Origin: a bacterium
Lineage (GTDB): Bacteria > Vulcanimicrobiota > CADAWZ01
Assembly: GCA_024409025.1 (NCBI GenBank)
Contig: JAKSUM010000092.1
Coordinates: 1-5,853 of the forward strand
DNA: 5,853 nt
Reading direction: 5' to 3'
Shown here: positions 1-4,794 of the stretch, piece by piece
Layout of the letters: every line of letters starts with the position of its first letter
Numbering within the stretch: position 1 is the stretch's first letter
Made by a program: the position numbers and the translations under genes
Notes under the pieces: generated by a model
Database searches by the model: none
Told to the model about the DNA's origin: nothing
What the model saw: the letters and a program-made list of their open reading frames with translations, nothing else

Positions 1-248
1 GAAAAATTGCGGCATCGCTTCCGTATAAGGTGACAGTCTCGGATGTTCCTCCGATGCCTTTCATAACATTTGACAGAGATCCTGAAGGCCTTTACAAGGA
101 ACGCAGGAAAAAATTCTACACGGGAGCCATAAGGAGAGGTCTCTTCATACAGCCCTATCATCACTGGTACATATGCCACAGGCACTCAGACGAGGATCTT
201 GAAAGAGCTCTCAGAATAATAGATGAGGCATTCAGGGAGACCTTCTAA
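1..248 (+). CDS. Class III aminotransferase, glutamate-1-semialdehyde aminomutase-like, C-terminal fragment
   Basis: This is the last 82 residues of a gene that begins left of the window. The frame is open from base 3 and ends with TAA at 246-248. A GTG at base 30 could be read as a start, but in-frame codons continue upstream (KIAASLPYK...), so it is internal. The residues FYTGAIRRGLFIQPYHHWYI followed by HSDEDLERALRIIDEAF match the C-terminal small domain of PLP-dependent fold-type I class III aminotransferases, where a 'G..l.pyhhwf...aHtdeDi..tL' pattern closes the protein. The closest groups are HemL-like glutamate-1-semialdehyde aminomutases and generic 'aspartate aminotransferase family' proteins. 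The catalytic lysine and cofactor pocket lie outside the window, so substrate and reaction cannot be assigned; a role in haem synthesis is possible but unproven. It is convergent with the next gene and has its own terminator. Confidence 0.8.
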   Translation, partial: KIAASLPYKVTVSDVPPMPFITFDRDPEGLYKERRKKFYTGAIRRGLFIQPYHHWYICHRHSDEDLERALRIIDEAFRETF

Positions 249-255
249 AAATATT

Positions 256-289
256 AAGAGAACGGCTTTAAAAGCCGTTCTCTTTTTTT
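256..289 (+). terminator. Intrinsic terminator of the aminotransferase gene
   Basis: Seven bases after the stop codon, AAGAGAACGGCTTT (256-269) pairs perfectly with AAAGCCGTTCTCTT (271-284), and a run of T extends to 289. Allowing a realistic loop of TTAAAA, the stem is about 12 bp with a GC-rich centre. This is a textbook Rho-independent terminator for rightward transcription. Confidence 0.92.
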
Positions 290-377
290 ATATCAAAAAA
301 ACAAGATTACTGCGTTGTAAAGGAAACAAACGTCAATTATCTTACGCTAAAATCACGAGTGTCTTTAGGCGTATAAT
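290..377. other. Short intergenic spacer between convergent terminators
   Basis: About 88 bases lie between the two terminators and contain no ORF. A weak bulged hairpin (TACGCTAAA at 343-351 with TTTAGGCGTA at 364-373) is the only structure seen. Nothing here supports a gene or a promoter with confidence. Confidence 0.4.
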
Positions 378-412
378 AAAAAAAGAGTCCGGATAAAATC
401 CGGGCTCTTTTT
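378..412 (-). terminator. Intrinsic terminator of the secreted-protein gene, probably bidirectional
   Basis: GAGTCCGGAT (385-394) faces ATCCGGGCTC (398-407) with one wobble pair (T388/G404) and a short A-rich loop. An A tract lies on the left and a T tract on the right, so the hairpin has a U run in either direction. It lies just past the TAG of the minus-strand gene ending at 424, so its main job is to end that transcript. Read rightward it could also stop readthrough from the aminotransferase. Confidence 0.88.
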
Positions 413-423
413 ATCAGTTTAAA

Positions 424-1764
424 CTATCTTGCAGAAACCTTTACGAGCTCTACTGCGTTCGGCCACCAATCCCACATCTTATGGGTTTCGCCGTTCATCT
501 CGAAGGAGCTGATGAAGTCTGCGCTGCTGCTGAGGGTTATGGAGGAGATTCCGAGTTCCTGAACAGTCTTTACTTCGCCGGCTTCTGCCTTACCGTTGCC
601 ATTGGCATCCTGCCATACGGAAAGTCCTGCGAGCTCGCTGCCGCTTACGATACCGTCATTGTTTGCATCATAGAGGGAGAGCTTCTCATATCCGGTTTCA
701 TATCCGCCGGCTGTTCCGAAGAGGCAGCTCATATCGACTGAACCGTCAGCCTTGGGAGCTACGAGGAGACCGTCCTGAGGTCCGACCCATTCCATTCCGA
801 TTTCGAAGCCGTCGCCATAGAAGTCAGCAGCTACGAGATTCGTCTGGACTGCCGCGTGACCGGGCATATGCTGGCCTTCAGAAGCCTGGAGAACACCGTC
901 GCCCTTAAGGTCGAGAACGAGGGGGCTGACGAACTTGTTGGCTGATGCGCTGTAGATTGTGGTTACGTGCATTACGTTGGTGATGTCAACATCGGTAACC
1001 TTTACAATCTTGCCGTCTTCATACTTGTAAGAAGAGGTCTTGTTGAGGTTTACGCCGACGATTGTCTCGAACTGGTTGTTTGCAAGAGCCTTCTGGTTCT
1101 CTACCTTGGTCTCTCCGAAATCGAGGGGAACATACTCTTCGCCTACATATTCCTGAGGAACATATTCAGGATCAGCGGCAACTTTTTCAGCTTCTGCCTT
1201 ATCCCAAGCAGCCTTGTTTTCAGCCTCTGCCTTTTCCCAAGCAGCCTTGTGGGCAGCTTCTTCCTTAGCCTGTCTTTCAGCCTCAGCCTTGCCGTCTTCG
1301 TGCATATCGGCAACAGCGCTTGAATCAACGGCACCGGCATTGCCACCGCTTGTAAGGCTTGCGCATCTTCCGGGGATGATGTTCTTTGCTACATAGGATA
1401 CATCTTTCCAGTTTGCATCGGGAGTGCCATAGGTGCTGACTGCGAGAGTGGTTGAACCGGTCTCATTGGCAACTGAAGGAACCATACCGCTGTAAGGATT
1501 GCCGAGAGCATCTTTGAGCTTCTGGTATACTTCGTTGGTGTTGAGGAGATCATTTGAATAGACATACTTGATGTCCCAGCCGGCAGCTACGCCGGAACCT
1601 GTTGCGTGGTTGGCATATACGCTGGAAGTTCCGCCTGTGTAAGAGTTAGTGGTCGAAGTAACCGTGTTGGTAACCTTAGTCCTATTGACGGTTGCCGCAT
1701 CGATTGAAGCTGCGAATGCGAGAGCGCATACACCGGCGAGAGCGAGACTAAGAAGTTTCTTCAT
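424..1764 (-). CDS. Secreted protein with repetitive helical region and C-terminal EF-hand-like calcium-binding domain
   Basis: A 446-residue protein exported by Sec: residues 1-23 form a signal peptide (MKK, hydrophobic core, cleavage likely after AFA or IDA). C13 is not in a proper lipobox (LAGVC), so a lipoprotein is unlikely. Residues 24-150 are Ser/Thr/Asn/Gly-rich and unrecognised. Residues 155-197 are a charged Ala/Glu/Lys helix with two 11-residue repeats (KAAWEKAEAEN, 173-183; KAAWDKAEAEK, 184-194), followed by a triple EYV repeat (200-214). Residues 280-410 resemble the calcium-binding module of RTX/VCBS-type exoproteins: PLVLDLKGDG, then DFYGDGF...WVGPQDGLLV, an EF-hand loop DANNDGIVSGSE (366-377), SVWQDANGNG with a second loop (386-397), and ELGISSITL. 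The nonapeptide RTX repeats are absent. The ATG has a good RBS, and promoter and terminator make it monocistronic. Codon choice favours AAC, TAC, ATC and AAG, unlike its neighbours. The role is unknown; an abundant surface or extracellular protein is my inference. Confidence 0.8.
   Translation of the reverse strand: MKKLLSLALAGVCALAFAASIDAATVNRTKVTNTVTSTTNSYTGGTSSVYANHATGSGVAAGWDIKYVYSNDLLNTNEVYQKLKDALGNPYSGMVPSVANETGSTTLAVSTYGTPDANWKDVSYVAKNIIPGRCASLTSGGNAGAVDSSAVADMHEDGKAEAERQAKEEAAHKAAWEKAEAENKAAWDKAEAEKVAADPEYVPQEYVGEEYVPLDFGETKVENQKALANNQFETIVGVNLNKTSSYKYEDGKIVKVTDVDITNVMHVTTIYSASANKFVSPLVLDLKGDGVLQASEGQHMPGHAAVQTNLVAADFYGDGFEIGMEWVGPQDGLLVAPKADGSVDMSCLFGTAGGYETGYEKLSLYDANNDGIVSGSELAGLSVWQDANGNGKAEAGEVKTVQELGISSITLSSSADFISSFEMNGETHKMWDWWPNAVELVKVSAR
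574..669 (-). other. Paired EF-hand-like calcium-binding loops in the secreted protein
   Basis: Residues 366-377 (DANNDGIVSGSE) carry D, N, D, G, V and E at EF-hand loop positions 1, 3, 5, 6, 8 and 12, which fits the canonical loop. Residues 386-397 (DANGNGKAEAGE) carry D, N, N, G, A and E at the same positions, so the pattern holds except for a small residue at position 8. The intervening LAGLSVWQ segment is typical of the 'L.vWqDaNgDG' module in RTX/VCBS-type exoproteins. Calcium binding is inferred from this pattern. Confidence 0.65.
1123..1167 (-). repeat. Three-copy 15-bp in-frame repeat encoding EYVxx
   Basis: Three tandem 15-bp units encode EYVPQ, EYVGE and EYVPL (residues 200-214). 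The DNA units share an (a)acata(t/c)tc core on the plus strand. They follow the helical repeats directly and may form a short extended linker before the C-terminal half. Confidence 0.7.
1183..1248 (-). repeat. Two-copy 33-bp in-frame repeat encoding an 11-residue helical unit
   Basis: Two 33-bp units encode KAAWEKAEAEN and KAAWDKAEAEK. A 24-base plus-strand core beginning TCTGCCTT at 1193 recurs at 1226 with a single mismatch. An 11-residue period suits a right-handed coiled coil or amphipathic helix. The near identity of the DNA points to recent duplication rather than only protein-level constraint. Confidence 0.8.
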
Positions 1765-1772
1765 AATTTTTT

Positions 1773-1780
1773 GCTCCTTT
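1773..1780 (-). promoter_or_regulatory. Ribosome binding site of the secreted-protein gene
   Basis: The minus strand reads AAAGGAGC eight bases upstream of the ATG at 1762-1764. This is a strong Shine-Dalgarno match and fixes the start, which is also immediately followed by a convincing signal peptide. Confidence 0.85.
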
Positions 1781-1799
1781 TCATTTTTTTATATTTTTT

Positions 1800-1814
1800 A
1801 ACGGCTTTGCCGTT
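1800..1814 (-). promoter_or_regulatory. 5'-UTR hairpin upstream of the secreted-protein gene
   Basis: AACGGC (1800-1805) pairs with GCCGTT (1809-1814) across a 3-base loop, flanked by A/T tracts that can lengthen the stem with A-U pairs. It sits about 20 bases upstream of the RBS and downstream of the candidate promoter, so it would be in the leader of this mRNA. A transcript-stabilising or translation-tuning role is possible. Read rightward it is followed by a short T run, but there is no plus-strand gene there to terminate. Confidence 0.5.
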
Positions 1815-1826
1815 TTTCTTTCTGTC

Positions 1827-1857
1827 ATTATTCTAACAATAGGATGTTAACAAAATA
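1827..1857 (-). promoter_or_regulatory. Candidate promoter of the secreted-protein gene
   Basis: On the minus strand a -10-like AATAAT (1827-1832), or the overlapping TAGAAT (1830-1835), follows a T-rich region with TTTTGT/TTGTTA as a weak -35. No strong -35 consensus is present, so the exact hexamers are uncertain. A promoter somewhere here is expected, because a terminator for the upstream gene lies at 1893-1931 and this gene has its own leader. Confidence 0.35.
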
Positions 1858-1870
1858 TTAATTAATTTTT

Positions 1871-1880
1871 ACGTTAACGT
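1871..1880. promoter_or_regulatory. Perfect 10-bp palindrome, possible operator
   Basis: ACGTTAACGT is a perfect palindrome lying roughly 40 bases upstream of the candidate -10. Its core GTTAAC recurs at 1846-1851, exactly 27 bases closer to the gene. The position would suit an activator site, but AT-rich DNA yields such palindromes by chance fairly often. Confidence 0.25.
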
Positions 1881-1892
1881 CTTTTTTGTTTT

Positions 1893-1931
1893 AAAAACAA
1901 AGACAGAAATTTCATAATTTTGATCTTTGTT
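1893..1931 (-). terminator. AT-rich intrinsic terminator of the M23 peptidase operon
   Basis: On the minus strand AACAAAGA (1924-1931) pairs with TCTTTGTT (1896-1903). The 20-base interior can extend the stem through AAATT/AATTT pairing around ATG. A T run (complement of 1893-1897) follows. It lies about ten bases past the peptidase stop codon. The low GC content makes it weaker than the two terminators at the left end. Confidence 0.65.
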
Positions 1932-1941
1932 ACAAAAAACC

Positions 1942-2817
1942 TCATTTACCAAGCCATGAGGCGGGAAGATTCATTAAAAGCCATGGATTTATAGGGTATC
2001 CTCCGGCATATGCAGCCCAATGAAGATGCGGAGCAGTTGATACTCCCTTTTCTCCCATAAAGCCTATCACCTCGCCCTGACGTACATGCTGGCCTTCGGA
2101 TACGGCCACGGAATCAAGATGAAGATATATCGTCCCGATGCCCCTTCCATGGCTTATTACGACAGTGCCACCATGAAGCAGAAGATCATTCTTTGCCATA
2201 AGGACGATTCCATTCTGAGGGGCTACAATCTTTTTTCCCGTATATCCGGCAATATCCACGCCTTTATGAAATTCGGGCTCGGGATCGTCATTATAGAATC
2301 TTTTAAGTCCGAAAAGAGTCGACACCCTGCCGTCAACAGGCCTTATAAAGCTTTTTTCCCATCTGATATTATCACTGCATTTCTTCAAAGCGTCAAGTAT
2401 AGCATCATTATCAATATCAGACTGAGGATCGTCATATGAAGCAAGCTGAGATTCAGTAATCCTTAAATGCTGAGTCCCGTAAGCCTTCGGCTTTATATTG
2501 ACAGACCTCTCAAAGGAAGACTTGGTTCCGCCGTCTGACACAGTAAAAACAATCCTGTGACTTCCCTCCGCAGCATCAAGAGGAAGAGATATCCCCCCCA
2601 TCAAAACTCCGTTAATATTGGATAAAGAAAATATTCTGCCGTCAAGCTCGGCAAAAGCCTCTGCAGAGGCTGATGCTCCTTTTACCGAGGCAAATATAAC
2701 GGATCCCTGAAAGAAATCCCCTCTGAGCTCCGAAGACAGCTGCGAGGCTGAAGAAATACCGCAGCAGGCAAAAACGGAAAACAACAAAAATAAAGAAAAA
2801 GACTTTATTATGTTCAT
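1942..2817 (-). CDS. Secreted M23-family (LytM-type) zinc metallopeptidase
   Basis: A 291-residue peptidoglycan endopeptidase candidate. Residues 1-24 are a signal peptide (cleavage likely after SSA). The VFAC sequence at C18 has Phe at the -2 position and is a poor lipobox. Residues about 30-110 form a beta-rich domain resembling the N-terminal domain found before many M23 catalytic domains (charged, 'F.G..f.l', then a beta-strand 'HRIVFTVSDGG'). Residues 158-280 are the LytM-like catalytic domain: HKGVD (H184, D188) and HLHW (H264, H266) give the zinc ligands H184, D188 and H266, with H233 (YLHL) and H264 as catalytic histidines. Everything needed for activity is present, unlike degenerate EnvC/NlpD-type activators. 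It should cut peptide cross-links in the periplasm or cell wall. It begins 5 bases after the stop of the upstream GAF-GGDEF gene, so the two are almost certainly co-transcribed. Confidence 0.92.
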   Translation of the reverse strand: MNIIKSFSLFLLFSVFACCGISSASQLSSELRGDFFQGSVIFASVKGASASAEAFAELDGRIFSLSNINGVLMGGISLPLDAAEGSHRIVFTVSDGGTKSSFERSVNIKPKAYGTQHLRITESQLASYDDPQSDIDNDAILDALKKCSDNIRWEKSFIRPVDGRVSTLFGLKRFYNDDPEPEFHKGVDIAGYTGKKIVAPQNGIVLMAKNDLLLHGGTVVISHGRGIGTIYLHLDSVAVSEGQHVRQGEVIGFMGEKGVSTAPHLHWAAYAGGYPINPWLLMNLPASWLGK

Positions 2818-2822
2818 AAAAA

Positions 2823-4721
2823 TTACCCCCTCTGCTGTAACGCCATTGTCCTGTTACCACCGGAATTTTTGGCATTACCGAGAGCAGCTTCAACGGCTGA
2901 TATAAGATTTTCCTTAGTCTGGGCATCATAAGGAAATGAGGCGACCCCTGCAGAGAGAGTCGCTGAGGCTCTGGACCTTCTCATCCTGCTCATATTGCGC
3001 TGTTCAAATGAAGTCCTGACTTTTTCAGCCACCATATAAGCATTCCTCTTGTCAAGCTCAGGAAGAATAACGGCAAACTGCCCTGCCTGTATTCTGGCAA
3101 CGACATCGCCTTCCCTCACCTGTTCCCTAATCACCTCTGACACCTCTCTTAACACGTCCTCTGACCATGAGGCTCCGAACTCATCGCTTAATGCCGCAAA
3201 ATTGTCTATATCGAAAAGGGCTATGGAAAGATTCCTCTTATATGCCCTTGAACGTGCGACCTCTTCCCCGAAGCGCTCATTAAAATATATCGCATTATAG
3301 AATCCGGTTATATCGTCAAACATTCCGCCAGAAACAGTCTTCTGGAAAAGCTGCGCATTCTGAAGAGGAACTGCGGCAAGAGATGCGTAAGTGGTGACAA
3401 TAGCGGCATCTTCAGCCGAAAAAGCGGACTCTTCCTTCTTTCCAAGATAAAAAACTCCAAGAATCTCCTCTTCATACAGAATAGGCACGGCAAGAGCGCT
3501 CTTTTCATAGCTTAAAAGCCCCTGCACCTCTCTGCCGTCAACCGTAACGCTTCCAAAATCAGATTGAAGCGTCTGCTGCAGCTCGGCAGCCATGCCGACT
3601 ATGCCAGCCCCCATCTTAACGCTGAAATTTCTGAAAAACTCAGAATACGGACTGTATACCATCTCGGCAAAAATTTCAGTCCTTTTATCAACCGTGTCCA
3701 GCATGAAGAGAATGCAGGTCTGGACAGGAACAAGCTTGATAAGATGCTCAACAACTGAGACATAGGCCTCATTAAGGTTAAGGCTTTTATTCAAATCGAC
3801 GGCTATCCTTACCATGGACTCGGATCTTTTCAACTGGGAAGCCAGATCGGCATTATCAATCTGAATTTTTTTGAGCTTGCTGTCAAAAGTGCTTGTTATC
3901 TCATTTTCCTTATTTCTGAATTTTTCAGTGGCCGCGGCAGCCTGCTCCCTCTGTTCATGGTACTTGCGGATATTCTGATCCGCCTCCTCCTGCAGCCTGC
4001 TTGCAAGAACCTGGGCATCCTTCAATTCCTGTTCCTTGTTCATGAGGGCATTGGAAAGTCCCTGTATTGTCGATTTATCCTCATTGGATTTGCTGCTGAT
4101 AACGCTGAATTCATCCTGCACCTTAAGCATGGACTTAAACTTGTCAGTATCAACAGCTATAGATGCTGAGAATGCGGCAATGATGGAGGGAATCATACAC
4201 AAAAAGAACCCGATGTTCTGCTGCCAAACCCTCAAGGTTATATCCTTCAGCTCATAAGGCTTCGGATTTTCCTCCTGCAAAGCATTCATAATATTAGGAT
4301 ACTCGCCAATAAGGGACACCAGGAATATTATGCCCATAATGCATATAACGCTTAGGAACATCATCCTGCCAAGAAAACAGAGAGACACAAGCGCAGGCAG
4401 GACGAGGGCTGCAAAAACAAACGGAGTGCCGAGAAAAACAAGCGATGCAAGACCAACCGCAAGATCTGCAACAACAAGCAGCTTCATATTCAGCTTGTTT
4501 GAGGAAAAGCGGTGCATCCACAGCGCGGCAAGACAATGATATCCGACAAGAATAACCGCTATCACAATCTGCGGCATTCCCGAGCATGACCAATTTGCGG
4601 CACGGGGCGTATTCGGATCCCATGTAAGGATTAAGCCGGCCAATAGCGCAAAAAATCTGAAAATATGCAGAAAATTGCGAATTTGAGGCGATTTTTCAAA
4701 ATTTTCTATATTACTGTCCAT
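2823..4721 (-). CDS. Membrane GAF / degenerate GGDEF protein with intact RxxD site, likely c-di-GMP receptor
   Basis: A 632-residue protein: six hydrophobic segments (about 17-35, 50-70, 79-98, 100-117, 119-139, 167-190) predict six TM helices with both ends cytosolic. Residues 195-305 are a Glu/Lys/Gln-rich coiled coil, 310-460 a GAF domain (ends ALAVPILYEEEILGVFYLG), and 465-625 a GGDEF domain starting DDITGFYN. FDIDNF (503-508) keeps the first metal Asp, but the signature at 545-549 is QAGQF, not GG(D/E)EF. The PleD equivalents Lys332, Asn335 and Asp344 are A509, S512 and E521. Near the end, the usual AD.ALY.AK reads VEAALGNAK. The inhibitory-site motif REGD (536-539) lies exactly five residues before QAGQF, as in active enzymes. 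Cyclase activity is therefore unlikely and c-di-GMP binding plausible. The order resembles PelD, with an added coiled coil, but no pel genes are visible. The ATG has GGAG eight bases upstream. It follows topB by 73 bases and precedes the M23 gene by 5. Confidence 0.88.
   Translation of the reverse strand: MDSNIENFEKSPQIRNFLHIFRFFALLAGLILTWDPNTPRAANWSCSGMPQIVIAVILVGYHCLAALWMHRFSSNKLNMKLLVVADLAVGLASLVFLGTPFVFAALVLPALVSLCFLGRMMFLSVICIMGIIFLVSLIGEYPNIMNALQEENPKPYELKDITLRVWQQNIGFFLCMIPSIIAAFSASIAVDTDKFKSMLKVQDEFSVISSKSNEDKSTIQGLSNALMNKEQELKDAQVLASRLQEEADQNIRKYHEQREQAAAATEKFRNKENEITSTFDSKLKKIQIDNADLASQLKRSESMVRIAVDLNKSLNLNEAYVSVVEHLIKLVPVQTCILFMLDTVDKRTEIFAEMVYSPYSEFFRNFSVKMGAGIVGMAAELQQTLQSDFGSVTVDGREVQGLLSYEKSALAVPILYEEEILGVFYLGKKEESAFSAEDAAIVTTYASLAAVPLQNAQLFQKTVSGGMFDDITGFYNAIYFNERFGEEVARSRAYKRNLSIALFDIDNFAALSDEFGASWSEDVLREVSEVIREQVREGDVVARIQAGQFAVILPELDKRNAYMVAEKVRTSFEQRNMSRMRRSRASATLSAGVASFPYDAQTKENLISAVEAALGNAKNSGGNRTMALQQRG
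2826..2833 (-). promoter_or_regulatory. Ribosome binding site of the M23 gene inside the end of the GGDEF gene
   Basis: The minus strand reads AGAGGGGG, which is also the last codons (CAG AGG GGG) of the upstream gene before its TAA. It stands eight bases from the peptidase ATG. The overlap makes translational coupling of the two genes likely. Confidence 0.6.
3075..3116 (-). other. Degenerate GGDEF signature (QAGQF) with retained RxxD inhibitory site
   Basis: REGD is encoded at 3105-3116 and QAGQF at 3075-3089, separated by VVARI. The aligned standard sequence would be RxxD, five residues, GG(D/E)EF. The loss of both glycines' register and of the acidic pair removes the catalytic half-site, while the c-di-GMP-binding I-site motif keeps residue identity and spacing. 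Confidence 0.85.
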
Positions 4722-4729
4722 CAGAAAGA

Positions 4730-4733
4730 CTCC
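4730..4733 (-). promoter_or_regulatory. Ribosome binding site of the GAF-GGDEF gene
   Basis: GGAG on the minus strand lies eight bases before the ATG at 4719-4721. This supports that start, which is followed by a short charged N-terminus and then the first TM helix. Confidence 0.7.
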
Positions 4734-4751
4734 ATGATAAACTTTATGGGA

Positions 4752-4784
4752 GGAAAATCTTTCTCCAAAATAAAGCGATTTTCC
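4752..4784 (-). other. Inverted repeat between topoisomerase and GGDEF genes
   Basis: GGAAAATC (4752-4759) and GATTTTCC (4777-4784) are a perfect 8-bp inverted repeat with a 17-base interior. CTTT/AAAG pairing inside can extend the stem with a small bulge. No T run follows on the minus strand (it continues TCCCATAAAG), so it is not a standard intrinsic terminator. It could be an mRNA processing or stabilising hairpin, or a protein-binding site, in the 73-base gap. Confidence 0.5.
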
Positions 4785-4794
4785 TTTTGAAATA

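Noticed and set aside
30..248. A complete 72-residue small gene starting at GTG 30
   Set aside because: The frame is open to the left edge and the residues are the C-terminus of a class III aminotransferase, so this is a fragment of a larger gene.
372..377. Perfect TATAAT on the plus strand as a promoter -10
   Set aside because: No -35-like hexamer at 16-18 bases upstream, it borders a terminator hairpin, and no plus-strand gene follows.
1123..1248. CRISPR-like array
   Set aside because: The repeats are direct, contiguous, in frame and have no unique spacers; they are protein-coding tandem duplications.
481..1396. Several plus-strand open frames across the secreted-protein gene
   Set aside because: They are shadows of the biased codon use on the minus strand; none shows a recognisable domain, and the minus-strand frame has a signal peptide, RBS and domain match.
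1720..1764. Lipoprotein signal in the 446-residue secreted protein (LAGVC, C13)
   Set aside because: The residue before Cys is Val, which is not accepted in the lipobox, and the hydrophobic core continues past it to a standard cleavage site.
2086..2439. Plus-strand 117-codon open frame
   Set aside because: It is antisense to the M23 catalytic domain and shows no recognisable domain.
2755..2817. Lipoprotein signal in the M23 peptidase (VFAC, C18)
   Set aside because: Phe at the -2 position breaks the lipobox, and a normal signal peptidase I site (SSA) follows shortly after.
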